This document shows positions 5,445-11,302 of a stretch of 23,451 nucleotides of DNA, one piece after another. The translations under genes were made by a program, and so were the position numbers. The stretch is taken from IMG/VR virus record IMGVR_UViG_3300047673_000337, positions 1 to 23,451 of that record; one strand, given 5' to 3'. The notes beneath the pieces are model-generated. The model was not told the DNA's origin. It ran no database searches and saw only the letters and a list, made by a program, of their open reading frames with translations. How positions within the stretch are numbered: position 1 is the stretch's first letter; the number at the start of each line of letters is the position of its first letter. Source of the stretch: a virus.

Positions 5445-6504
5445 TCTTTCGAGACTGACCCTGGCAAGAAAGCGCAGGCAGCTGACTAAAAAGCAGCTTG
5501 CCGAGATGGCCGGAATATCCAGTATTACCCTGACCCGCATCGATACGGGAGTAATCACGTCCCCGGGCGATGACACCGTCGAAGCGCTGGCGCGAGCTTT
5601 GGGCTACCCCGTCAGTTTTTTTTATCTAGATGATGTTGATGAGCTGGATGAGAAAGAGGTTAGCTTCAGAAGCCTAAAAGCCATGACTGCAAGGCAGGCT
5701 GATGCAGCCATCGCTAGCGGCTCGCTTGGCTATATTTTCAATGAGTGGGTTTCCGGCAAGTTCAATATGCCCACTCCAGACCTGCCAGAACTCAGATCTG
5801 AGGACCCAGCGTCAGCTGCGGCATCCATTCGAAGGCATTGGGGAATTGGATTCAGACCGATCCCTAATCTGATAAGGCTGATGGAATCTAAAGGGGTCAG
5901 AGTTTTCACTCTCTCTGAAGGGAAAAACGTAGATGCTTTTTCCTTCTGGAGGGATGGAACGCCGTTTATTTTCCTGAACACAGTGAAGTCTGCAGAGCGG
6001 AGCAGGTTTGATGCTGCTCATGAGCTTGGTCATTTGTTAATGCACTCTCATGGATACCCCGAAGGTCGAGAGGTCGAGAAGGATGCTGATAGCTTTGCAT
6101 CACATCTTTTAATGCCTAGAGAGGATGTTTTATCTCAGCTACCAGCTTCCCCATCCATCAGAAGCCTGGTGTCTGGAAAAAAAAGGTGGGGAGTTTCGGT
6201 GGTTGCATTGGCGCGAACCGCGAAAGATGTAGGGCTTCTAACTGACTGGCATTATCGAGAACTGTGCAAGCAAATGGCCTCTGCTGGTTATAGATCGGTA
6301 GAGCCCGAACCTATTCCTCGCGAAAGATCAGCGCTGTGGAAGATGGTGCTTGAAGAGCTATGGAAGGATAGGTACACCAAAGAGTCCATAGCCGATCAGC
6401 TCGAACTACCGCTAGACGAAATTGATTCCTTGCTGCAAGGAGTGCTTGGCGGACCTGACAATTCAAACCAGATTTTTGAGCGAGCGCCCTTGCGTCTTGT
6501 GTAA
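5431..6504 (+). CDS. Xre-ImmA/IrrE family protein (HTH plus zinc metallopeptidase)
   Basis: 357 residues from the ATG at 5431, where the HTH domain begins. A start at 5398 would add 11 residues and has an AGG close to it, so the start is uncertain. Residues 1-60 are an Xre helix-turn-helix. The ImmA/IrrE (COG2856) domain follows with the zinc motif HELGH in 'FDAAHELGHLLMH' and a downstream ExxAD-like glutamate (EVEKDADSFASHLLMPRE). The C-terminal 90 residues are helical. ImmA proteins cleave or sense repressors; in toxin-antitoxin pairs the Xre-ImmA protein is the antitoxin. It overlaps the upstream gene by 14 nt and ends at a strong terminator. It probably represses its own promoter through the 4721-4769 palindrome. 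Confidence 0.88.
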   Translation: MATLNLSRLTLARKRRQLTKKQLAEMAGISSITLTRIDTGVITSPGDDTVEALARALGYPVSFFYLDDVDELDEKEVSFRSLKAMTARQADAAIASGSLGYIFNEWVSGKFNMPTPDLPELRSEDPASAAASIRRHWGIGFRPIPNLIRLMESKGVRVFTLSEGKNVDAFSFWRDGTPFIFLNTVKSAERSRFDAAHELGHLLMHSHGYPEGREVEKDADSFASHLLMPREDVLSQLPASPSIRSLVSGKKRWGVSVVALARTAKDVGLLTDWHYRELCKQMASAGYRSVEPEPIPRERSALWKMVLEELWKDRYTKESIADQLELPLDEIDSLLQGVLGGPDNSNQIFERAPLRLV

Positions 6505-6508
6505 AAAT

Positions 6509-6532
6509 AGCCCGGCCCGTGCCGGGCTTTTT
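6509..6532. terminator. bidirectional rho-independent terminator
   Basis: 8-bp perfect stem AGCCCGGC / GCCGGGCT with a CCGT loop, followed by TTTTT rightward and by a T-run (ATTTTTA) leftward. It separates the ImmA gene from the convergent small gene at 6550-6770. Confidence 0.9.
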
Positions 6533-6549
6533 CGTTCCGCCCTTGCCTG

Positions 6550-6770
6550 CTATGTGCCGCCCTCAAGCCCTTCGATTGCCTGGGCAAACTTCACTCCTGC
6601 CTTTCTAACGAGTTGTCGCCATTCGGCTGCAGTGAACCCCCTTCCTGCTCCATCAAATCGGCCATTTTCAGTAAATCATCATGTTGATCCTCAACATCCA
6701 TCCGGATCTCGGGTGCGTCCAGCAGCGTGCGCCATGCGGTAAGTGCGTGTTCTTTACGATCGTCGCTCAT
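6550..6770 (-). pseudogene. small phage gene broken by a one-base frameshift
   Basis: From the ATG at 6770 the frame codes MSDDRKEHALTAWRTLLDAP and on to an EQEGG at a run of five Cs (6637-6641; G on the coding strand). As given it ends at 6591 after a different-looking tail. With one more G the frame continues as FTAAEWRQLVRKAGVKFAQA, then IEGLEGGT, and stops at 6550-6552, right before the bidirectional terminator. That tail is far more protein-like, so I read this as an ancestral gene of 73 residues. The cause may be a real mutation, a sequencing error or slippage at the G-run. Function unknown. Confidence 0.65.
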
Positions 6771-6885
6771 GGTGAGCACCAAGTGTGTCTGTGAACCGGT
6801 AGACGTGGTGGATGGTGGCGTTCAATCGCACCTACATATGGCAAAGCTAGACGCACAGACAGTTACGCTCCCCTCCCCCTCGCTC

Positions 6886-6914
6886 TTGCCAAACCCTGGG
6901 AGGATCAATACTGT
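6886..6914 (+). promoter_or_regulatory. possible promoter of the DUF1654 gene
   Basis: TTGCCA (6886-6891), 17-bp spacer, TACTGT (6909-6914). The -10 is poor by consensus but overlaps the SOS box, as in many LexA-controlled promoters. Confidence 0.45.
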
Positions 6915-6926
6915 ATGTATATCCAG
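6911..6926. promoter_or_regulatory. LexA (SOS) box
   Basis: CTGTATGTATATCCAG fits CTG-N10-CAG with an AT-rich centre close to the canonical LexA site. It lies 20 bp before the ATG of the DUF1654 gene, so LexA bound here should block it until DNA damage. Confidence 0.85.
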
Positions 6927-6945
6927 TATCAGCAAGGAGCTATAA

Positions 6946-7197
6946 ATGCCCGCTACCGCTTTTCCAGTTACACACTCTCGAGACTCATATGAGCTTGTCG
7001 GGCGCCGCATTCAGCGCCTTATAACTGCGCCAAAAATGCAGAAAATCCAGGTAGTAACTGTCGCCCGAAATGACGACGAAAGCCCTGAGGCGTGGCAGCG
7101 AGTAATTCAAGAGATCGGTGAAACCTGCGGTGTGCGCGTCGAACATCTTGAGGGCGGCACTGTCCGGATCGGCTGGCGAGACTACTGCGACGCCTAA
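6946..7197 (+). CDS. DUF1654 family protein, SOS-controlled
   Basis: 83 residues with the DUF1654 pattern: SYELVGRRIQRLITAPKMQK, then 'DDESPEAWQRVIQEIGE', then a C-terminal 'GTVRIGWRDY' strand. This family of small proteins is largely restricted to Pseudomonas and its phages; its biochemical role is not known. The ribosome binding site AAGGAG lies 7 nt before the ATG. A LexA box upstream and a terminator 3 nt after the stop make it a single-gene SOS unit sitting just before pL. It may therefore be expressed on induction independently of the phage operons. Confidence 0.85.
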   Translation: MPATAFPVTHSRDSYELVGRRIQRLITAPKMQKIQVVTVARNDDESPEAWQRVIQEIGETCGVRVEHLEGGTVRIGWRDYCDA

Positions 7198-7200
7198 ACG

Positions 7201-7224
7201 AGCCCGCCACTGAGCGGGCTTTTT
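7201..7224 (+). terminator. rho-independent terminator after the DUF1654 gene
   Basis: 7-bp perfect stem AGCCCGC / GCGGGCT with a 6-nt loop and a TTTT tail. It insulates pL from upstream transcription. Confidence 0.9.
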
Positions 7225-7243
7225 ATCGTGCGCTGAAAATTAT

Positions 7244-7282
7244 ATAAGCTTGCTTATTGACGAAATAAATAAGCACGCTTAT
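7244..7282. promoter_or_regulatory. OL-like region: two perfect CI operators
   Basis: ATAAGCTTGCTTAT (7244-7257) and ATAAGCACGCTTAT (7269-7282), 25 bp apart, the same 14-bp operator as between cro and cI. The first touches the -35 and the second covers the spacer and -10 of pL, so the repressor should block it fully. Confidence 0.9.
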
Positions 7283-7285
7283 ATT
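7257..7285 (+). promoter_or_regulatory. pL-like early promoter
   Basis: TTGACG (7257-7262; 5 of 6), 17-bp spacer, TATATT (7280-7285; 5 of 6). It is the best promoter match noted in the window and drives the rightward recombination operon. Expected start near 7292. Confidence 0.85.
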
Positions 7286-7291
7286 TGAGCC

Positions 7292-7625
7292 ATCACAGTG
7301 ATACAGCCACTGCGAAGGGCCTCAAGAGACCCGCTGCTCTTTAACAGTCAGGAATCTTCGCGGATCGATCCCCGGAAACGGGCATAGCGCGAAACACAAA
7401 CTTCGATCTCCATGCAGGCTCTGGAACCTGCCGGACTCCCCATATGGGAGGACGCCAAACCATGCAAGCCAGCCGGCGAAGAACACCGAACACGAAATGT
7501 GTGACGCCGGCCAGGTGGGGAAACCGAGGCGCCGCGTATGGGGCGGACAGCAACACGGAATTTTTCGCTGATGCACCCAGCCGCTGATTGGTCGGGTGCA
7601 TTGGGAAAACAACCGGAGGAAGGAA
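7292..7625 (+). promoter_or_regulatory. long structured pL leader with nut-like site
   Basis: 334 nt without a convincing gene. It holds an rRNA-type boxA, TGCTCTTTAACA, at 7335-7346. A CCCG-GAAA-CGGG tetraloop hairpin follows at 7371-7382, in the place of a boxB. There are also small hairpins near 7411-7430 (GCAGG/CCTGC) and 7436-7451 (CTCCC/GGGAG), and an 8-bp stem ATGCACCC / GGGTGCAT at 7571-7601, 25 nt before the first ATG. BoxA recruits NusB and S10 in rRNA and phage antitermination, so this leader probably makes polymerase resistant to terminators in the long operon. No N-like gene is evident. Confidence 0.65.
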
Positions 7626-7802
7626 ATGAACGACGAACAGATAGAACGCTTTCGCCAAATTGTTCAAGAGATTGCGACCGACGAGAGCGTCAGTTTTGAT
7701 GAGGCTTTCGCGATCGCATCGAACTACTTGGCCTACTGGGTCAGTGAGATGCCAAAAGGAAGAGAGGCATCATCCAGCGGCGGATCGAGTCAGGCCTCGT
7801 AA
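7626..7802 (+). CDS. small acidic hypothetical protein, first gene of the pL operon
   Basis: 58 residues from the ATG at 7626, with a strong GGAGGA-AGGAA ribosome binding region. A longer frame starting at 7596 is rejected because it begins within the leader hairpin. The N-terminal 45 residues are acidic and helical (DEQIERFRQIVQEIATDESV); the tail is Ser/Gly-rich. In the place of lambda N it might be a host-directed or antitermination factor, but it lacks the Arg-rich N-terminus of N proteins. No family recognised. It converges on, and overlaps by 13 nt, the leftward gene that follows. Confidence 0.65.
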   Translation: MNDEQIERFRQIVQEIATDESVSFDEAFAIASNYLAYWVSEMPKGREASSSGGSSQAS

Positions 7803-8080
7803 AGAAATGCAGACCATTCCTGATCCTGTACGCGACAGAGAAAGATAGATGCTGACTGTCTTGAGGTCAGTGGGTCAGAAATGGATTTGACCCTATCTCT
7901 CAATAAGGACGTGCTTAGGGCGCTTGTTCCGAAGTACGTGCCTATCGGCATGCTGTAAGTTTTCCCGTCATCAAATCTAACCGTTCTCTTCAGGCCTAGC
8001 GCCTCCATCTTTTCGTGAAGGTCGGCGTAGTCCTCGCCATCGGCCCTGAACAACTCAACTCGAGCCATATATTCCGCCAT
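7790..8080 (-). CDS. GhoS-like (DUF2622-type) small protein
   Basis: 96 residues on the strand opposite to the operon. The ribosome binding site AAGGAG lies 8 nt before the ATG. The start (MARVELFRADGEDYADLHEKMEALGLKRTV within the first 35 residues) and the following 'DGKTYSMPIGTY' resemble phage proteins usually annotated as GhoS-like. GhoS itself is an antitoxin RNase with a ferredoxin-like fold that cleaves ghoT mRNA. I see no small membrane toxin like GhoT beside it, so the antitoxin role is doubtful. Two tandem hairpins lie just upstream of its ribosome binding site. It is likely an accessory gene with its own promoter. Confidence 0.6.
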   Translation of the reverse strand: MAEYMARVELFRADGEDYADLHEKMEALGLKRTVRFDDGKTYSMPIGTYFGTSALSTSLLRDRVKSISDPLTSRQSASIFLCRVQDQEWSAFLYEA

Positions 8081-8095
8081 AACTGCACTCCTTGT

Positions 8096-8148
8096 TTCGA
8101 CTGTGGAGGTCGAAGCATATGGTTTTCCCTCGACTGTGGAAAGCGAGG
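8096..8148. repeat. two tandem hairpins sharing an 11-bp motif
   Basis: The motif TCGACTGTGGA occurs at 8097-8107 and 8130-8140. Each copy sits in its own hairpin: TTCGAC/GTCGAA at 8096-8114 and CCTCG/CGAGG at 8128-8148, with TGTGGA in both loops. They lie directly upstream of the ribosome binding site of the leftward GhoS-like gene. Stem sequences differ but loops agree, which hints at binding by a protein or RNA. Confidence 0.5.
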
Positions 8149-8223
8149 AAACAGGGAGCCTGCCCCTGTAAAAACAGGTGTCAGCACACCCTGTCGTTAA
8201 CTGCCCGATCCTCTCTATGAGAG

Positions 8224-8342
8224 CGCATCGGGGTGTGATCTGAGGCTAAGACTCGGGCGGCGGAAGTGCCAACAGGTAGTCTTCAGGGCTGCCCCATCCG
8301 CTCAATTCCGGTTGAGCCCCGGACAGATCACACCCCGATGCG
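8224..8342. repeat. 19-bp perfect inverted repeat enclosing nested hairpins
   Basis: Arms CGCATCGGGGTGTGATCTG (8224-8242) and CAGATCACACCCCGATGCG (8324-8342) are perfectly complementary. Within the 81-nt interior are AAGACT/AGTCTT (8248-8253 with 8278-8283) and CTCAA/TTGAG (8301-8305 with 8312-8316). As RNA this would be a stable branched structure of about 119 nt on either strand. It fills most of the gap between two leftward genes. Further small stems lie at 8165-8178 (CCTGT/ACAGG) and 8177-8190 (GGTGT/ACACC). Function unknown: structured RNA, terminator/attenuator or recombination site are all possible. Confidence 0.7.
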
Positions 8343-8353
8343 GCACCATTTAT

Positions 8354-8581
8354 CTAAGCCTGAGCAGGGCCACCGATAATGATGTTCTTGCTTCCGCATT
8401 TGCACACGGGAACTCGAGCCTCGGATCGCCCTCGATAATACTCATAATCGCTTGCTGGAACTGTATCGAAGCCCTGCCAGTGCTCTTCTGTTCTGCCAAA
8501 GTCATCCGAGCTGCTGACTTGCACACCTTCGTGACCACAATCCCTGCATGTCGCTTTACGACTGCTATCTGACCAACTCAT
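8354..8581 (-). CDS. small zinc-ribbon protein
   Basis: 75 residues from the ATG at 8581, with a near-perfect ribosome binding site AAGGAGG. A longer frame to 8707 is rejected. Cysteines occur as C-R-D-C near the N-terminus and C-K-C near the C-terminus, enough for one zinc-binding site of the zinc-ribbon kind. The middle is acidic and aromatic (DYEYYRGRSEARVPV). Function unknown; nucleic-acid or protein contact is plausible. It is on the opposite strand to the pL operon. After its TAG the same frame stays open for about 39 more codons with protein-like composition (see findings). Confidence 0.65.
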   Translation of the reverse strand: MSWSDSSRKATCRDCGHEGVQVSSSDDFGRTEEHWQGFDTVPASDYEYYRGRSEARVPVCKCGSKNIIIGGPAQA

Positions 8582-8657
8582 GTTGACCTCCTTTTCTTGT
8601 AGAGCCTTCTGAAATTTAGCAGGCCTTTCCCGTTTTGCTCTCACAACACAAGTACGA

Positions 8658-8707
8658 ATGCACTCCCCTCCGCGCCCAACGGCAACCAGCGGAGCGGATG
8701 AGTGCAT
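8658..8707. repeat. 50-nt two-part hairpin
   Basis: Outer stem ATGCACTC / GAGTGCAT (8658-8665 with 8700-8707) and inner stem CTCCGC / GCGGAG (8668-8673 with 8689-8694). It precedes the rightward gene at 8743. The outer stem resembles the ATGCACCC / GGGTGCAT stem at 7571-7601 before the first gene of the operon. Confidence 0.65.
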
Positions 8708-8742
8708 CCGAGTTTTGTTGGATCAACCACATGGAGCAAATC

Positions 8743-8934
8743 ATGGCCGAGCAACGAGCGCCGTATCCAAGGTCGGCGGACAACGCCAATCAGATGAACC
8801 TGCCCGAGGGCAAGACCTGCGGCGACTGCGTGCACTGCAAGCGCTGCACCGCGATGTTCGGCCATATCCCGGCCGACGAGTCTTGCGACTGGAGCCCATC
8901 GCGGTTTCGTGAATCAGTCATCGCTACCGCCTAA
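8743..8934 (+). CDS. small phage zinc-finger protein (Cys-rich)
   Basis: 63 residues from the ATG at 8743, with GGAG 8 nt upstream; an ATG at 8731 is a possible alternative. The centre reads KTCGDCVHCKRCTAMF, and about 12 residues on a further cysteine occurs in SCDWSPSRF. This C-x2-C-x2-C-x2-C ... C pattern ending in CDWSPSRF is common in early regions of Pseudomonas and enterobacterial phages. A zinc-bound fold is likely, with no known activity. It is the second rightward gene after pL once the reversed cassettes are left out. Confidence 0.75.
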   Translation: MAEQRAPYPRSADNANQMNLPEGKTCGDCVHCKRCTAMFGHIPADESCDWSPSRFRESVIATA

Positions 8935-8961
8935 CCGGTGAACCAACGAATGGAGAGAGTC

Positions 8962-9258
8962 ATGGCCAAGAAGGTTGGCGTGAAAACCCGGAGCGCCCAA
9001 ATCGGCGTTCGAATAAGTCCGCGCGTTAAGTACATGCTTGACGTAATGGGTCGCATCCAGCGCAGAACCATGAGTGGAGTTATCGAGTCAGCGCTATTGG
9101 CCTTTGTCAGGCCCAGCGAAGAATCCTTGGCGGATCAAACATGGTCGACTGATGAAAACGAACGGCTGCTTAACCTTTACCTAGCGGCGCCTCACCTTCT
9201 GTCATTCGACGAAGAGATCGAGGCGAAGCGGCTAATTGCAGCCAAAGCCACCGCCTAA
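8962..9258 (+). CDS. ribbon-helix-helix-like small DNA-binding protein
   Basis: 98 residues from the ATG at 8962, preceded by GGAGAGAG. A GTG at 8938 and an ATG at 8950 are less well placed. Residues about 10-45 (SAQIGVRISPRVKYMLDVMG, then RTMSGVIESALLAFV) fit a ribbon-helix-helix: a short basic strand followed by two helices. The rest is acidic and helical. Such small regulators commonly control early phage operons. The target is unknown. Confidence 0.7.
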   Translation: MAKKVGVKTRSAQIGVRISPRVKYMLDVMGRIQRRTMSGVIESALLAFVRPSEESLADQTWSTDENERLLNLYLAAPHLLSFDEEIEAKRLIAAKATA

Positions 9259-9279
9259 CGCCTAACTCTGGAGGCGCCC

Positions 9280-9528
9280 ATGCACCCAAGCGTTCAGCTC
9301 GGCAAAGAAGTGCGCGCAGCACTGCGCATTCGTTCTCGCATCGCTACGGAAGACCTCTACTCACTGATCGGCCGGCCACTACCGGTAACGATGCCTCGCT
9401 TTGTTGTGAAGCCGGCAGGTGTTGCATTCTTCCATGTAGTGGATGGCCGCACCGGCAAAGCCCGTGGTTTCCGTCGCGACCACAACGAGGCCTGCGCTTT
9501 GGCTCGCAAGCTTGAATCTCAGGAGTAG
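9280..9528 (+). CDS. hypothetical phage protein
   Basis: 82 residues, ATG with GGAGG 8 nt upstream. Basic at the N-terminus (KEVRAALRIRSRIATEDLYS), then a beta-like segment (RFVVKPAGVAFFHVVDGRTGKARGF split by turns) and an amphipathic C-terminal helix. No family recognised. It lies in a tight series with its neighbours (21 nt before it, 3 nt after it), so it is surely part of the operon. Confidence 0.7.
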   Translation: MHPSVQLGKEVRAALRIRSRIATEDLYSLIGRPLPVTMPRFVVKPAGVAFFHVVDGRTGKARGFRRDHNEACALARKLESQE

Positions 9529-9531
9529 AAC

Positions 9532-9981
9532 ATGACCGATTTCCTCGACACCGCTGAAGGGCCGGACTGGCTCCACGACGCAATCATCTCGCTGATCTGC
9601 GGTGACAACGTCACGGCGCCGCGAGCTCACGGCAAGACGGTTGCTTTGGTGACTCCACAATCGTTGTGGGAGGCACTGGCCGAACACTTGGGTGCACAAG
9701 AACATATTGCCCCACTGCTCACGGATAACCGCGAGTATCCGATTGAGCGGATGATCTGCGAGGTTATCGCCGACGGACGCCGCGTCCACGGAAGGGCTTA
9801 TGACTTGGCTATCGAGGCATTGGGCAAGCCGAAGAACCAAAATAGCCCGACCGCTCTTCATGAGGTAGCTGAGTCACTTATCCGGCCCCATGCAAATGAA
9901 TACGGCCGGGCACGCGCCGAAGAGCTTGAAGCAAGCCGCGCAGCAGACTTGGTAGAGCAGCGCAAAGCAGACGCCGCGTAA
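9532..9981 (+). CDS. hypothetical phage protein, helical
   Basis: 149 residues, ATG with AGGAG 8 nt upstream. Acidic N-terminus (MTDFLDTAEGPDWLHDAIIS), a central helical body and a charged C-terminal helix rich in Ala, Glu and Arg (RARAEELEASRAADLVEQRK) that may be a coiled coil. No catalytic motif or family recognised. It starts 3 nt after the preceding gene and converges with the leftward gene at 10000. Confidence 0.7.
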   Translation: MTDFLDTAEGPDWLHDAIISLICGDNVTAPRAHGKTVALVTPQSLWEALAEHLGAQEHIAPLLTDNREYPIERMICEVIADGRRVHGRAYDLAIEALGKPKNQNSPTALHEVAESLIRPHANEYGRARAEELEASRAADLVEQRKADAA

Positions 9982-9999
9982 GCATCAAGAGAGAGTTCG

Positions 10000-10320
10000 C
10001 TACGCCGACTTCTCCGCTTTTTTTAATGCCGCAGCATGCTTCTTTGCATCAGCCGCCCGCTTTGCAACATCACGAGATAGCTCAAGGATGGTATTAGAGG
10101 CGCTTTGATAAGAATAAAAAAAGCCCTTTCCTTGCGGCTCATAAATTGTGCTTCCGCGAGCGGTATCCGCCTTGTATATCTCCTTGATGCCCAAGGCCGT
10201 CGCCAGATTCACCATAATTTCTTCGAGAGTCGCGCGCTGATCCAGACCAGTATTTTTTATGGTCCCACCATAAAAACCATTCTGTGGTTTTGGCGCCTGA
10301 ACAATCTTTGTCTTTGCCAT
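10000..10320 (-). CDS. small basic protein, reversed cassette
   Basis: 106 residues, ATG with AAGGA 4 nt upstream. N-terminus MAKTKIVQAPKPQNGFYGGT; the C-terminal 35 residues are Ala/Lys-rich and helical (DVAKRAADAKKHAAALKKAE). The whole protein is strongly basic. It sits between two rightward operon genes, more AT-rich than its neighbours and with poly-A/T runs around its upstream edge, as expected for an acquired accessory gene. No family recognised. Confidence 0.6.
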   Translation of the reverse strand: MAKTKIVQAPKPQNGFYGGTIKNTGLDQRATLEEIMVNLATALGIKEIYKADTARGSTIYEPQGKGFFYSYQSASNTILELSRDVAKRAADAKKHAAALKKAEKSA

Positions 10321-10383
10321 TCCTTGACCTCGCGAATTAAGTGACTCGAGGAGTATCTCACATCAATTTTTTTGAATAGAACA

Positions 10384-10403
10384 GCGCTCCGTAAGGATAG
10401 CGC
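10384..10403. repeat. hairpin directly upstream of the recT ribosome binding site
   Basis: GCGCT / AGCGC (10384-10388 with 10399-10403), followed at once by the GGGAGG ribosome binding site. One of a series of similar hairpins at gene starts in this operon. Confidence 0.6.
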
Positions 10404-10414
10404 GGGAGGCACTT

Positions 10415-11302
10415 ATGTCCGCTCAAAGCGTGGCGCCGGTGGCGCACGACCGAAACCTTCACGTTCTTCCGCACGCTGCAACCAGCACTAGCGCTTTGGT
10501 CTTGGACGGCGACAGTCTGGACAAGATGATGCGCCTGGCTGAAGTCATGGCCACCGGCCGCGCCACCTTGCCGAAGCACTTCAACGGCAACCCGGCGGAT
10601 TGTCTGGCGGTCGTCATGCAATCAATGCAGTGGAAAATGAACCCGTTCGCAGTGGCGCAGAAAACGCACTTGGTCAACGGCGTGCTGGGCTACGAGGCAC
10701 AGCTGGTGAACGCCGTGATCACCACCTGCGCACCGGTGCTGGATCGCCTGCACTACGAGTGGTACGGCGCCTGGGAAAAGGTGATCGGCAAATTCACCAT
10801 CAAGAACGGCGACAAGGGCGAGTACCGAGTACCGGGCTGGAAGCTTGAAGACGAGCAAGGGCTGGGAGTGAAGGTCTGGGCGACCTTTCGAGGCGAAGAC
10901 GAGCCGCGAGTCCTTGAGTTGCTGCTGGCCCAGGCACGCACTCGAAACAGCACCCTATGGGCTGACGATCCTCGCCAGCAACTGGCATACCTCGCCACCA
11001 AACGCTGGTCGCGACTCTATTGCCCGGACGTGATCCTGGGCGTGTACAGCCCGGATGAGCTGGAAGAAACCGCACCAACTATTCGTGACGTATCACCCGC
11101 GCGTGGCGCGGCGCCAGCGGAACTTCCGCCCTACCCCGACGAGAAGCTCGCGGAAAACCTGCCCAAATGGCAAATCGCTGTCGACGCAGGCCGCTCCGCC
11201 CCTGATCACCTGATCGCAACTGTCAGCAGCAAATTCACCTTGAGCGAAGAGCAGATCGCCAAGATCAAAGCGCTCGCGCCAATTGAAGGAGACCACGAAT
11301 GA
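10415..11302 (+). CDS. recT: RecT family single-strand annealing recombinase
   Basis: 295 residues, ATG with GGGAGG upstream. The RecT signature region is clear in residues 35-120: LAEVMATGRATLPKHFNGNP, then DCLAVVMQSMQWKMNPFAVAQKTHLVNGVLGYEAQLVNAVI. A central 'WATFRGEDEP' beta region and 'QQLAYLATKRWSRLYCPDVILGVYSPDE' follow. The family anneals complementary single strands made by a partner exonuclease during phage recombination. The C-terminal 70 residues are a variable tail, perhaps for protein contacts. Its last codons overlap the exonuclease start as ATGA, so both proteins are made together. Confidence 0.93.
   Translation: MSAQSVAPVAHDRNLHVLPHAATSTSALVLDGDSLDKMMRLAEVMATGRATLPKHFNGNPADCLAVVMQSMQWKMNPFAVAQKTHLVNGVLGYEAQLVNAVITTCAPVLDRLHYEWYGAWEKVIGKFTIKNGDKGEYRVPGWKLEDEQGLGVKVWATFRGEDEPRVLELLLAQARTRNSTLWADDPRQQLAYLATKRWSRLYCPDVILGVYSPDELEETAPTIRDVSPARGAAPAELPPYPDEKLAENLPKWQIAVDAGRSAPDHLIATVSSKFTLSEEQIAKIKALAPIEGDHE

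Noticed and set aside
6786-6861. 8-bp inverted repeat TGTCTGTG / CACAGACA about 60 nt apart
   Set aside because: Too short and too far apart to support a function without further evidence.
7626-7802. Lambda N homologue
   Set aside because: The position fits, but the protein is acidic and lacks the Arg-rich RNA-binding N-terminus.
7790-8080. Complete GhoST toxin-antitoxin system
   Set aside because: No small hydrophobic GhoT-like gene lies beside it on the same strand.
8096-8342. CRISPR-like array
   Set aside because: The repeats are only two copies and inverted or within hairpins; there are no regular spacers and no cas genes.
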